Source: an uncultured bacterium
Lineage (GTDB): Bacteria; Bacteroidota; Bacteroidia; Bacteroidales; CAIXTV01
Length of the DNA: 60,426 nucleotides
Assembly: GCA_903922465.1 (NCBI GenBank)
Contig: CAIXTV010000091.1
Span: 1 to 60,426 of the forward strand
Direction of reading: 5' to 3'
Position numbers and translations under genes: made by a program. Positions within the stretch are counted from its first letter, which is position 1. Each line of letters opens with the position of its first letter. This document shows, one piece after another, positions 1-9,193 of the stretch. Under the pieces are notes generated by a model. That model had not been told where the DNA came from, did no database searches, and saw only the letters and a list, made by a program, of their open reading frames with translations.

Positions 1-1733
1 CGAAAAAACAAATCGATAAGAATGCACTCGATTTTGAGAGCAAAAAACAGATTCAAGATTTGCTTAAGAATGAAAAAAATATTGAGAAAAAAGTTAATGA
101 ACTGAAGAAAACTATTAACGAGAATAACATCAAAGAAAGCCAACATAAAGATTTTGATGAGGATATCATTAATAAACAAAAGGAACTCGAAAAGCTTTTC
201 AACGAGATGATGACCGACGAAATGAAGAATCTCATGAAGGAATTGGAGAAAATGATGGAGAATTTAGATAAGAAACAGGTGAATCAACTTCTCGATAAAA
301 TAAAAGATAACAACGACGACCTAAAAAAAGAACTCGACCGCAACCTCCAAATCTTCAAACAACTCGAAGTTGAGAAGAAACTTACCGATCAGATTAACAA
401 ACTCGATAAACTCGCCGAAGAACAAAACAAACTTTCCGACGAAACCCTGAATAATAAAACCGAAACAAATAAAGAACAACAAGCCAAACAAGATGAATTG
501 AACAAGAAGTTCGAGGATGTGCAGAAAGAATTGAAAGATATTGACAAGAAAAACAAAGAACTCGACGAACCCAAGGATTTGAAGAATACCGATGAAATTC
601 AAAAGGACGTTAAAGACAATATGGAGAATAGCTCCAATTCGATGAAAGAGGGGAAGAATAAAAAAGCATCCCAATCGCAGAAAAAAGCGGCTGCAAAAAT
701 GGAAGAACTCTCCAAAAAACTAAGCATGGACCTCGAAGAAAGCCAAAGCGAGGAGGAGGAAGAGGACATACAGGCCCTCAGAATGATTTTAAAGAACCTC
801 ATTAAGGTTTCTTTCAATCAGGAGAGTCTTATGGGGTCTTTCAAATCAGTTAATATAAACGACCCTAAATACGTCAGCCTGATACAATCGCAATTTAAGC
901 TTAAAGAAGATTTATCATTGATTCAGGATTCGCTCTACGCTCTCAGCAAGCGACAAGTTGCCATCAAGTCATTTGTCAACAAGGAAATTGCCAATATTAA
1001 CAATCAAACTACCACGGTTCTCGAAGCCTTGAAGAACCGTAATGTGTCCTTAGCTACTTCAAAACAGCAGTTTATCATGACTTCGGTGAACAATCTTGCC
1101 TTAATTCTCGCTGAGTCCCTCGACCAAATGCAAAAACAACAAGAATCCAACAAATCTTGTAACAAACCTGGAGGAAAGAAATGCAAAAAACCGGGCAACG
1201 GAAAGCCTTCAGCATCCACAATGAAAAAATTGCAGGATGAACTTAATAAAAAGCTTAAACAGTTAAAGGACGAAATGGGCAAGGATGGGAAAAGTGCAAA
1301 AACAGGTAAATCAATGAGCCAGGAACTTGCAAAAATGGCCGCCCAACAGGAAGCTATTCGGAAACAAATGCAACAATATGCCGAAGAATTAAAAAAAGAA
1401 GGCACTGGTAACAATGCTGAAATGAATAAGGTTATGAAAGATATGGAAAAAACCGAAACAGAATTGGTTAATAAACAAATTTCAGCAGAAACCTTAAAGC
1501 GTCAGGAAGAGATACTTACACGTCTTTTAGAGTCAGAAAAAGCTGAAATTAAAAAAGAAATGGAAGAAAAACGCGAATCAAATGAAGCAAAAAACACCCT
1601 AATAAGAAACCCTATTGATTTTTTTAAGTATAATAACATAAAAGTAAATTCAACACAGCTTTATAAAACAGTACCACCAACACTTAAACCGTACTATAAA
1701 AATAAAGTGAATGAATTTTTCCTAAACCTGTAA
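1..1733 (+). CDS. DUF4175-type coiled-coil protein, 5' end outside window
   Basis: The open frame runs in from the left edge (frame starts at base 3), so about 576 C-terminal residues are visible and the true start is not. The protein is almost entirely charged, Lys/Glu/Gln-rich coiled coil. Near the C terminus it has the pattern ETLKRQEEILTRLLESEKAE followed by RNPIDFFKYNNI and a tail ending in PPTLKPYYKNKVNEFF. I associate this ending with the DUF4175 family, large Bacteroidota membrane proteins whose N-terminal part carries membrane helices; that part is missing here. The function of the family is not established. The gene ends 3 bp before the ATP-binding protein gene, so the two are probably co-transcribed. 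The family call rests on remembered family features, not on a search. Confidence 0.75.
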   Translation, partial: KKQIDKNALDFESKKQIQDLLKNEKNIEKKVNELKKTINENNIKESQHKDFDEDIINKQKELEKLFNEMMTDEMKNLMKELEKMMENLDKKQVNQLLDKIKDNNDDLKKELDRNLQIFKQLEVEKKLTDQINKLDKLAEEQNKLSDETLNNKTETNKEQQAKQDELNKKFEDVQKELKDIDKKNKELDEPKDLKNTDEIQKDVKDNMENSSNSMKEGKNKKASQSQKKAAAKMEELSKKLSMDLEESQSEEEEEDIQALRMILKNLIKVSFNQESLMGSFKSVNINDPKYVSLIQSQFKLKEDLSLIQDSLYALSKRQVAIKSFVNKEIANINNQTTTVLEALKNRNVSLATSKQQFIMTSVNNLALILAESLDQMQKQQESNKSCNKPGGKKCKKPGNGKPSASTMKKLQDELNKKLKQLKDEMGKDGKSAKTGKSMSQELAKMAAQQEAIRKQMQQYAEELKKEGTGNNAEMNKVMKDMEKTETELVNKQISAETLKRQEEILTRLLESEKAEIKKEMEEKRESNEAKNTLIRNPIDFFKYNNIKVNSTQLYKTVPPTLKPYYKNKVNEFFLNL

Positions 1734-1736
1734 ATT

Positions 1737-2225
1737 ATGATGAATAAAACTACACTTTTGCTTACTTCTGATCAGACTTCTTTATTGAAACTACAACAAT
1801 TCGTTGAGAATGTCTGTGATCATTTTAATATTCAAAATACCTATTTTGGGAATATATTAATTTGTCTAAACGAAGCTTTTGCCAATGCGGTTAAACATGG
1901 AAACCAAAATGATTCCGCTAAAATTGTTACTTTAGAAATGAAAAATGAGAATACCGAACTTTCATTTACTATCACTCATCAAGGAAATGTGTTTAATTAT
2001 GAGGAATTAGTTTCCAAAATTTCACCTGATGAAACAAAAGGATTGTTTTTAATAAAGACTCTTTCAGACAAATTTGAATTTCAAAATGAAGGAAAAACTA
2101 TTTTTATTCAGTTTAATATTACTCCAATTGAACCTGAATTTAAAAGAAAACGCAGTCAGATATTAAGTGGTTCAGTAACTCAAATTGATATTAAAAAGAA
2201 ACTTCATCAAACGCAAAAACACTGA
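1737..2225 (+). CDS. Anti-sigma-factor-type (RsbW-like) ATP-binding protein
   Basis: A 162-residue stand-alone GHKL/HATPase_c domain. The N-box is seen as NEAFANAVKHGN at residues 45-56 (Asn45, the usual Mg-ATP contact) and a shortened G-box as DETKGLFLIKTLSDKF at about 98-113. There is no dimerisation or phospho-acceptor histidine region, so it is not a full histidine kinase. The architecture is that of RsbW/SpoIIAB-like serine kinases and related anti-sigma regulatory factors. No anti-anti-sigma partner is visible in the window. Its stop codon overlaps the ybeY start by 1 base, which indicates translational coupling. The substrate or partner cannot be deduced from the sequence. Confidence 0.82.
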   Translation: MMNKTTLLLTSDQTSLLKLQQFVENVCDHFNIQNTYFGNILICLNEAFANAVKHGNQNDSAKIVTLEMKNENTELSFTITHQGNVFNYEELVSKISPDETKGLFLIKTLSDKFEFQNEGKTIFIQFNITPIEPEFKRKRSQILSGSVTQIDIKKKLHQTQKH

Positions 2226-2647
2226 TGCCGAGTATTCGATTCATGACAGAAGACATTCGTTTTGTATTTAAAAATCGAACTAAAACAAAGGAATGGATAA
2301 AGAATATTATTCTAATTGAAAACAAAACCTTGGGTAACATTAATTTCATTTTTACTTCTGATGCTTATTTGCAAGAACTTAATGTTAAGTATTTAAAGCA
2401 TAACACATTAACTGATGTTATTACTTTTAACGATAATGATTCTGTGATAATTAATGGCGACATATTTATCAGTGTTGAAAGAGTAAAAGAAAATTCGGTA
2501 ATATATATGCAAACATTCATAGAAGAATTGAAACGAGTGATAATACATGGTGTATTGCACTTGCTTTTGTATAATGACAAATTAATTAGCGAAAAGAAGA
2601 GAATGAGGGAGATGGAAGATAAGTGCTTAAAATTATTCCCAAATTAA
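2225..2647 (+). CDS. ybeY: Endoribonuclease YbeY (rRNA maturation factor)
   Basis: A 140-residue YbeY/UPF0054 protein. The metal-binding signature is HGVLHLLLYND at residues 108-118. The classical form is H-x3-H-x5-H, but here the third position is Asp118. I recall Asp at this position in other Bacteroidota YbeY proteins, so it probably still binds metal. YbeY is a single-strand-specific RNase acting in 16S rRNA 3' processing and 70S quality control. The start overlaps the stop of the upstream ATPase gene, and the downstream mnmG start is 24 bp away with a parS-like site in the gap. The order DUF4175, ATPase, ybeY, mnmG is an arrangement I recognise from related genomes. Confidence 0.88.
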   Translation: MPSIRFMTEDIRFVFKNRTKTKEWIKNIILIENKTLGNINFIFTSDAYLQELNVKYLKHNTLTDVITFNDNDSVIINGDIFISVERVKENSVIYMQTFIEELKRVIIHGVLHLLLYNDKLISEKKRMREMEDKCLKLFPN

Positions 2648-2652
2648 TTTAA

Positions 2653-2668
2653 AGTTTCACGTGGAACA
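2653..2668. promoter_or_regulatory. parS-like ParB binding site before mnmG
   Basis: The minus strand reads TGTTCCACGTGAAACT. This matches 15 of 16 positions of the canonical bacterial parS site TGTTCCACGTGAAACA. It lies in the 24-bp gap between ybeY and mnmG, 4 bp before the mnmG ATG. ParB-parS sites cluster near replication origins and often near gidA/mnmG. I noticed no second copy in the window. Whether ParB binds here is inferred from sequence only; the site may also affect mnmG translation because it occupies the ribosome-binding region. Confidence 0.7.
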
Positions 2669-2671
2669 ATT

Positions 2672-4540
2672 ATGTTTAAAGATTATGATATAATTGTGGT
2701 AGGAGGGGGCCATGCAGGAGCAGAAGCTGCTGCCGCTGCCGCAAGATTAGGCTCTGAAGTTTTACTCATTACTCACAATTTAGCTACAATTGCCCAAATG
2801 TCGTGCAATCCATCAATTGGTGGTGTATCAAAAGGACAAATAGTAAGAGAAATTGATGCTTTGGGAGGATTAACAGGAATTGTTACTGATAAATCCATGA
2901 TTCAATTCAGAATGTTGAATCTATCAAAAGGTCCTGCAATGTGGAGTCCAAGAGCTCAATGCGACCGATATTTATTTTCGGAAATTTGGAGACAAACATT
3001 GGAAAAGATTCCTAGTTTGGATTTTTGGCAAGATAATGTAATTGATATTCTAATTAAAGATAATATTATTATTGGTGTTGTTACCTCTTTAGGAATTGAA
3101 ATACATTCAAAAGCCGTTATTTTAACTAATGGAACTTTTTTAAATGGATTAATTCATATTGGAAATAAAAACTTTTCGGGTGGGAGAATTGGAGAATCTG
3201 CATCACATGGCCTTACTCAGAACCTTGTAAAGAAAGGATTTGAAAGTAAAAGGATGAAAACAGGTACACCAGTGAGAATAGATGGAAGATCTGTTGACTT
3301 TTCAAAACTTATAGAGCAACCGGGAGATGAAAACCCACAAAAATTTTCATTTACAAACACTAAATATCTAACACAACAGAGAAGTTGTTTTTTAGCATAT
3401 ACAAGCGAGGAGGTACATGACATTCTAAGAAAAGGATTTGATCAATCTCCATTATTTACTGGAACCATAAAAGGAGTAGGACCTAGATATTGTCCATCAA
3501 TTGAAGATAAAATAGAGAGATTTTCCGATAAAAATAAACATCAGCTTTTCCTTGAACCAGAAGGATGGAACTCAATAGAATATTATTTAAATGGTTTTTC
3601 TTCCTCACTTCCAGAAGACATACAATATGCAGCACTAAAAAGAATTAATGGTTTTGAAAATGTAAAAATATTTAGGTCTGGTTATGCAATAGAATATGAT
3701 TATTTTCCACCGACACAACTTAATTTTACTTTAGAAACTCGATTAATTAAGGGTTTATACTTTGCAGGACAAATAAACGGAACTACTGGTTATGAAGAGG
3801 CCGCAGCCCAAGGATTAATGGCAGGTATTAATGCTCATCAGATGATAAATGAATTGCCTGAGATAATACTTAAAAGATATGAAGCTTATATTGGTGTACT
3901 TATTGATGATTTAATTAATAAAGGAGTTGACGAACCTTATCGTATGTTTACATCAAGAGCAGAGTACAGAATTTTATTAAGACAAGATAATGCAGATATT
4001 AGACTTACTCCTATTGGACACAAACTTGGATTAATATCAGACGAACAATTCAATGAGTTTTCAATTCATAGAGATCAAACAGTTGAACTACTGCAATTTT
4101 TTAAATCGAGTTCTGTCTTTCCAGATGAAGTAAATGACTTTTTAAGTCAGAAAGAGGAATCATTATTAATACAAAAAACAAAATTATCTCAATTATTACT
4201 GCGACCTAAAATTTCAATTACGAATCTAATTGGAAGAATTAAAAGTTTGGAAGATTTTATTTCGCAAAATAATATTTCTAATGAGACTTTATTTGAGGCG
4301 GAAGTTATTTTAAAATATGAAGGTTATATTGTTAAAGAGCAAGAAATGGCAGATAAACTTGTGAAGTTTGAAGATATTATTATTCATCAGAATTTCGATT
4401 ATCATTCGATAAAATCATTATCTTCTGAAGCAAGAGAGAAACTAACAAAATTTAAACCGGGAACAATTGGGCAAGCTTCAAGGATTAGCGGCTTAACTCC
4501 TTCAGATATTTCTGTACTAATTATATATTTGAGAAAATAA
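2672..4540 (+). CDS. mnmG: tRNA uridine-5-carboxymethylaminomethyl modification enzyme MnmG
   Basis: A 622-residue FAD protein of full family length. The Rossmann FAD motif VVGGGHAGAEAAAAAARLG is at about residues 9-27. The family segments QMSCNPSIGG, MKTGTPVRIDGRS and FAGQINGTTGYEEAAAQG are all present, and the C-terminal MnmE-binding helical region ends at SGLTPSDISVLIIYLRK. With MnmE it installs the carboxymethylaminomethyl group on the wobble uridine U34 of certain tRNAs, using glycine, GTP and FAD. The ATG at 2672 directly precedes the FAD motif. It is the last gene of the DUF4175-ATPase-ybeY-mnmG run. A parS-like site precedes it. Confidence 0.97.
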   Translation: MFKDYDIIVVGGGHAGAEAAAAAARLGSEVLLITHNLATIAQMSCNPSIGGVSKGQIVREIDALGGLTGIVTDKSMIQFRMLNLSKGPAMWSPRAQCDRYLFSEIWRQTLEKIPSLDFWQDNVIDILIKDNIIIGVVTSLGIEIHSKAVILTNGTFLNGLIHIGNKNFSGGRIGESASHGLTQNLVKKGFESKRMKTGTPVRIDGRSVDFSKLIEQPGDENPQKFSFTNTKYLTQQRSCFLAYTSEEVHDILRKGFDQSPLFTGTIKGVGPRYCPSIEDKIERFSDKNKHQLFLEPEGWNSIEYYLNGFSSSLPEDIQYAALKRINGFENVKIFRSGYAIEYDYFPPTQLNFTLETRLIKGLYFAGQINGTTGYEEAAAQGLMAGINAHQMINELPEIILKRYEAYIGVLIDDLINKGVDEPYRMFTSRAEYRILLRQDNADIRLTPIGHKLGLISDEQFNEFSIHRDQTVELLQFFKSSSVFPDEVNDFLSQKEESLLIQKTKLSQLLLRPKISITNLIGRIKSLEDFISQNNISNETLFEAEVILKYEGYIVKEQEMADKLVKFEDIIIHQNFDYHSIKSLSSEAREKLTKFKPGTIGQASRISGLTPSDISVLIIYLRK

Positions 4541-4660
4541 TTTCTTATAATTTCTAAGTTTTCTAAATGTCTGTATATCAGTATAATAAAATTATCAGTT
4601 TTTGTTTGACCTTTTTTTAAGCCTTAAGAGAAACATTTGTAGCGAATGGATATATTTTAT

Positions 4661-4668
4661 TACTTTTG
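4661..4668 (+). promoter_or_regulatory. Bacteroidota-type -7 element for the sensor kinase gene
   Basis: TACTTTTG matches the TAnnTTTG -7 consensus of the Bacteroidota primary sigma factor, and TTTG at 4636-4639 is a plausible -33 element 21 bp upstream. It lies 66 bp before the ATG at 4735, so the kinase gene probably has its own promoter separate from mnmG. Confidence 0.55.
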
Positions 4669-4734
4669 ACTTAATCATTCCTTAAATCGAAAGTTTTAAA
4701 AACAAACCCTGAAACCCTTATTAATGAAGAGAAT

Positions 4735-7700
4735 ATGATAGTTAGAGTATTAAAAATATTCATCGAAAGACTAAAAAAGAGCAAAATTCTTTTAATGGGT
4801 TTTCTGTTATTTCTTTTTTTGTGCATCACTATGGGTTATTCTGATTTTATTCAAAAAGAAAACTCGAACATTAAAATTCAAGAAAAAATATCAAAAATAA
4901 TACTTGAAAAAGAAAATGAAGCAGATGTTGTCTTGAATAAACTTTCTGCTGAGGGGAAAAAAAACAAACAAAGAGAAATACTCAATAGTATAATTTTTGA
5001 AACTTTTCAAAAGTCTGAAATTGCTTATTTCGTATTTGAAAAGAAAAAACTTGTCTTCTGGTCTGACAATAATGTTCCGCTTACCTCATTACAATTTGAT
5101 AGCCTATATTCTTCGAATTTTAAATTAATTCGAAATGGCTGGTATAATATCAGAAAAAAAGAAATGGGCGATAAGCTTTTCGTTGCATTAATACTTGTTA
5201 AAAACGAATATCCTTATCAAAATGAATATTTGCAAAATAAAGTCGCGAACCACTTTAAAGTTGTTGGGGATTTTAAAATTGCGATTAACAAAAAGAAAGG
5301 GGGGGTCTATTCTTTAGAAAACCAATATTTATTTTCGATTGAAAACAATAATTTCACCTTTAATAAACAGCAACTTTTTGTTTTAAGTTTGTTGTTTATT
5401 TGTTGTTTGATTTTGAGCTTTCATTTTTTATTGCTCATACACAAAACCATAATTTGGTTTAGAAATAAGACTTTCTTGACCTTATTTCTTTTTTCAATTG
5501 AAGTAGTATTACTCAGGTTATTGATGTTTAATTGGAAATTCCCCGATTTCCTGTATTTAAGTGATTATTTTTCCCCAAAATATTATGCTTCTTCTGAATG
5601 GCTTCCTTCGTTAGGCGATTTATTTTTAAATAGTTTAATTTTCCTTTATTTGGGATATGTGTTTTTTCAGCATCTCAAAAAACCAAAAAAACCTGTCAAT
5701 TATTCAACATCAATTCGTTGGGGGATAGGGGCTTTGATTATTGGATTAAGTGCTTGGGGGTTCGATTTTTTATATTCTTTGTTCAATAGCATTGTTATTA
5801 ATTCTGATATTCCTCTTAATTTAAATTTGATTTTCAACATCAACGAATTAAGTATAATTGCTTTGTTTATAATGGTTTTCCTATTGTTGGGATATTATTT
5901 TTTAGTTTATCGATTCCTGAAAATTAGCATACGGTTAACCAATAAAAGAGTGTTATTACTTGCTTTACCTTTTGGAACTTTTCTTGGTTTTTTTAATCAC
6001 AGCGAAAATGCAGTAGAGTTTATTATTTTGTTCTATGTTCTTTTTGCCTGGTTTTGGTTGAGTGAAGGAAAGTTGTTAATTAAACAAATTCAGCATATTG
6101 TATTTTTCATTTTATTTAGTTCAATATTTACCACTATTGCCATTTATTCTTCTAATTATCATAAAGAAAGAGAAAAAAGGAAGATTTTGGCCATTCAGTT
6201 GACCAAAGAGCACGATCCTATTGCCGAATTTCTTTTTAAGGATATATTGAGGAAATCGCAGGAGGATAATATCTTGAAAAAGTTAGTTGACCTTTATCCA
6301 AGCTCCGAAAATCACATTATCAGTCATTTAGAAAACTATTATTTTAATGGATTTTGGTCGAAGTATAGAATTCAGATTACCATTTGTAAACCCCAACAAC
6401 TCTTATTAGTTCAGCCTTTAAATGAAAATATTAATTGCAGCTCTTATTTCTCGGATAAGATAAACCGTTTGGGCACTCCAACTCTGACTGATAATTTATA
6501 TTTTGTCAGTTATGGCGCTGGTTATAATAGTTATCTGGCTGTTTTGGAAATACCTTCTTATAATAATAGAGATACCATTAATACTCAGGTTTTCATTGAA
6601 TTAGATCCTAAGACTTCTATGAAGGAATTGGGTTATCCTGAATTATTAATTGATAAAGAAGTAAAGTTAAACAATGATATTTCTAATTATTCGTATGGTT
6701 TGTTTGACAATGGCGAACTTATAAAAAATTATGGTAAATATTATTATTTCACTCAATTAAAGGCATATACACAAAACCGTAATGGATTTTTCTTTTTTAA
6801 TGAAAACGGTTTTAATCATTTGTATTTTAATATAAATGACAAGCAAGATGTTGTGATTAGTAAAAAGCAAGATGGATTTATCGACCTAATGGCTTCGTTT
6901 TCGTATTTACTTTTATTTTTTGTGATTTTCTTCGCCCTGTTTTTTGTTTCGTTTCATCTTCCTTTCCAGAAATGGAAAATGGAGTTTAACTTTAAAAGTC
7001 GTCTGCAGCTTTCGATGGTTGGAATTATATTAGCCTCATTTCTAGTGATTGGCATGTTGGTGATGTTTTACATTTTAAAGGTGAACGAAAATAAGAATCA
7101 GGAAGTTATTACTGAAAAAATGCATTCGGTGCTTATTGAAATGGAAAATAAATTTGCGGATTATGATTCATTAAACATAGAAGATAAACCCTTAATGAAC
7201 ACTCAGTTAAACAAATTTTCGAATGTGTTTTTTACCGATATAAATTTGTTTGACACTAAGGGGAAATTGTTTGCCACATCGAGGCCCAAGGTGTTTGAAG
7301 AAGGACTTATTTCGACTCTTATGAATTCGGAAGCAGTGAAACAAATCATTGTTAATCAAAAATCTATTTACATTCAGCAGGAAAACATTGGAAGTCTGAA
7401 ATATATGTCGGCCTATATTCCTTTTCGCAACGAACATAATCAATTAATTGCCTATCTGAATCTGCCTTATTTCGCCCATGAAAGCGATATGAATAAGGAA
7501 ATTTCAACTTTTATGGTGGCTTTCATCAACATTTATGTGCTTTTACTTGCAATTGCGATTCTAATTGCCGTGGTGGTATCGTCTTATATTACAAGGCCTT
7601 TACAGACTATCAGGAATAAGATTAGCATGCTTTCTTTCGGAAAACTTAATGAAAAAATTATGTGGAAACGAAACGACGAGATAGGAGGGCTTATAAGCGA

Positions 7701-8436
7701 ATATAATCGCATGATTGATGAATTGATTATTAGTGCCGAACTGCTTGCTAAATCGGAGCGAGAGAGTGCTTGGCGAGAAATGGCAAAGCAAGTTGCTCAT
7801 GAAATAAAAAACCCTTTAACCCCTATAAAACTTAGTGTTCAGTATTTGCATAAAGCATGGAACGATAAAGCGCCTGATTTTGATGAACGATTGAAAAAAT
7901 TCACCCTGACGTTGGTTGAACAAATTGATTCATTATCTGCCATTGCAACTGCGTTTTCCGACTTTGCTATAATGCCACAATCGAATCTCGAAAAGGTTAA
8001 TATTGTTGCTGTTATAAACAATGCAATTGAAATTTACAGCGATAAACAAAGTGTGAAATTAAGTTTTGATAGTAAATGTGGTAATGATTGTCACACTTTG
8101 GCCGATAGACAGCAATTGTTGAGGGTTTTCAATAATGTGTTGAAGAATGCTTTTCAGGCGGTGGAAGAGCTTGAAAATGCTGTAATTACAGTGCAATTCT
8201 ACGAAGAGAAGCCCTATTATATGGTGTGCATAAGCGATAATGGGAAAGGCATTTCGGATGAGCAAAAAGAGAAAATATTTGTACCCAACTTTACCACCAA
8301 AACCAATGGCATGGGTTTGGGTTTAGCCATGACTAAGAACATTATTGATAGTTTTAACGGAAAAATTTATTTTGAATCGCTTGGCGGGACAAAAACCAGC
8401 TTTTATATTGGATTGATTAGCGAAGAAAGTCGTTAG
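4735..8436 (+). CDS. Large NtrY-like membrane sensor histidine kinase
   Basis: A 1233-residue membrane kinase. One membrane helix is near residues 20-36, followed by an extracytoplasmic segment and then a block of many helices (about 215-480). A second extracytoplasmic region follows, then helices near 725-750 and 760-785, a further sensor segment to about 920, and a helix near 930-950 leading into a HAMP domain (about 950-1000). The catalytic core is complete: H-box HEIKNPLTPIK with His at about 1022, N-box NVLKNAFQAVEEL, G1 SDNGKGIS and G2 GMGLGLAMTKNI. There is no receiver domain and no adjacent response regulator, so it is an orphan in this window. The kinase core resembles NtrY; the multi-helix N terminus is unusually long for that family and its ligand is unknown. 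Confidence 0.88.
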   Translation: MIVRVLKIFIERLKKSKILLMGFLLFLFLCITMGYSDFIQKENSNIKIQEKISKIILEKENEADVVLNKLSAEGKKNKQREILNSIIFETFQKSEIAYFVFEKKKLVFWSDNNVPLTSLQFDSLYSSNFKLIRNGWYNIRKKEMGDKLFVALILVKNEYPYQNEYLQNKVANHFKVVGDFKIAINKKKGGVYSLENQYLFSIENNNFTFNKQQLFVLSLLFICCLILSFHFLLLIHKTIIWFRNKTFLTLFLFSIEVVLLRLLMFNWKFPDFLYLSDYFSPKYYASSEWLPSLGDLFLNSLIFLYLGYVFFQHLKKPKKPVNYSTSIRWGIGALIIGLSAWGFDFLYSLFNSIVINSDIPLNLNLIFNINELSIIALFIMVFLLLGYYFLVYRFLKISIRLTNKRVLLLALPFGTFLGFFNHSENAVEFIILFYVLFAWFWLSEGKLLIKQIQHIVFFILFSSIFTTIAIYSSNYHKEREKRKILAIQLTKEHDPIAEFLFKDILRKSQEDNILKKLVDLYPSSENHIISHLENYYFNGFWSKYRIQITICKPQQLLLVQPLNENINCSSYFSDKINRLGTPTLTDNLYFVSYGAGYNSYLAVLEIPSYNNRDTINTQVFIELDPKTSMKELGYPELLIDKEVKLNNDISNYSYGLFDNGELIKNYGKYYYFTQLKAYTQNRNGFFFFNENGFNHLYFNINDKQDVVISKKQDGFIDLMASFSYLLLFFVIFFALFFVSFHLPFQKWKMEFNFKSRLQLSMVGIILASFLVIGMLVMFYILKVNENKNQEVITEKMHSVLIEMENKFADYDSLNIEDKPLMNTQLNKFSNVFFTDINLFDTKGKLFATSRPKVFEEGLISTLMNSEAVKQIIVNQKSIYIQQENIGSLKYMSAYIPFRNEHNQLIAYLNLPYFAHESDMNKEISTFMVAFINIYVLLLAIAILIAVVVSSYITRPLQTIRNKISMLSFGKLNEKIMWKRNDEIGGLISEYNRMIDELIISAELLAKSERESAWREMAKQVAHEIKNPLTPIKLSVQYLHKAWNDKAPDFDERLKKFTLTLVEQIDSLSAIATAFSDFAIMPQSNLEKVNIVAVINNAIEIYSDKQSVKLSFDSKCGNDCHTLADRQQLLRVFNNVLKNAFQAVEELENAVITVQFYEEKPYYMVCISDNGKGISDEQKEKIFVPNFTTKTNGMGLGLAMTKNIIDSFNGKIYFESLGGTKTSFYIGLISEESR

Positions 8437-8458
8437 AACCTTTACTTCAAAACCGTGG

Positions 8459-9000
8459 GGTTTCTTTATATGGAAATGGCACACTTTTAAAAAAGTCTTG
8501 GGTTTCTTTATATGGAAATGGCACACTTTTAAAAAAGTCTGAGGTTTCTTTATATGGAAATGGCACACTTTTAAAAAAGTCTGAGGTTTCTTTATATGGA
8601 AATGGCGCACTTTTAAAAAAGTCTGGGGTTTCTTTATATAGAAATGGCACACTTTTAAAAAAGTCTGAGGTTTCTTTATATGGAAATGGCACACTTTTAA
8701 AAAAGTCTGTGGTTTCTTTATATAGAAATGGCAGATTTATAAAAAAAACCGTGGTTTCTTTATATGGAAAAGGCACACTTTTAAAAAAGTCTGGGGTTTC
8801 TTTATATGGAAATGGCACACTTTTAAAAAAGTCTTGGGTTTCTTTATATGGAAATGGCAGATTTATAAAAAAAACCGTGGTTTCTTTATAAGGGAATGGC
8901 AGATTTATAAATAAAACCGTGGTTTCTTTATATGGAAATGGCAGATTTATAAATAAAACTGGGGTTTCTTATATAGGGAAAGATAGATTATTTTATAAAT
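8459..9000. repeat. 42-bp tandem array, 13 units (array 1)
   Basis: Units begin with GGTTTCTTTATATGGAAATG at 8459, 8501, 8543, 8585, 8627, 8669, 8711, 8753, 8795, 8837, 8879, 8921 and 8963, always 42 bp apart; the last is degenerate. A partial unit end precedes the first. The first half is nearly constant. The second half has two forms: form A contains the dyad ACTTTTAAAAAAGT, and form B contains CAGATTTATAAAAAA. The order is A x6, B, A, A, B, B, B, then the degenerate unit. Because 42 is divisible by 3, frames stay open on both strands by chance, and the predicted 14-residue repeats look artefactual. The array fills the gap between the convergent kinase and GT39 genes. No function can be assigned. 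Confidence 0.95.
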
Positions 9001-9152
9001 AAGTAGATGATATACAATGATATAGCATAAATATTTCATCAAATCATCAAATCTTATGCATCCGAAAGCCCCAAATTAGAAATTGCATTGAATTTCTCTT
9101 TGAGTTTCATTGGATTTTTTAGCCCAGCGCTTATGTGATTTTTAGGAAAGAA

Positions 9153-9183
9153 GATTTGACAACTTTCTAAAAGTTGTCAAATC
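9153..9183 (-). terminator. Hairpin terminator after the glycan operon
   Basis: A perfect 14-bp inverted repeat (GATTTGACAACTTT and its complement) encloses a 3-nt loop. It starts 10 bp past the stop of the minus-strand GT39 gene. A strong U-run is absent, so the efficiency is uncertain; it may act on both strands. Confidence 0.7.
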
Positions 9184-9193
9184 TAAGTCACCC

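Noticed and set aside
8323-8818. Minus-strand open frames with 14-residue repeats over array 1
   Set aside because: The 42-bp period keeps several frames open on both strands at once, and one of the frames runs into the kinase gene antisense. No signal peptide, domain or start region supports a protein.
8459-9000. CRISPR array
   Set aside because: The units are contiguous 42-bp repeats without unique spacers of constant size, and no cas genes are in the window. The same holds for the other arrays.
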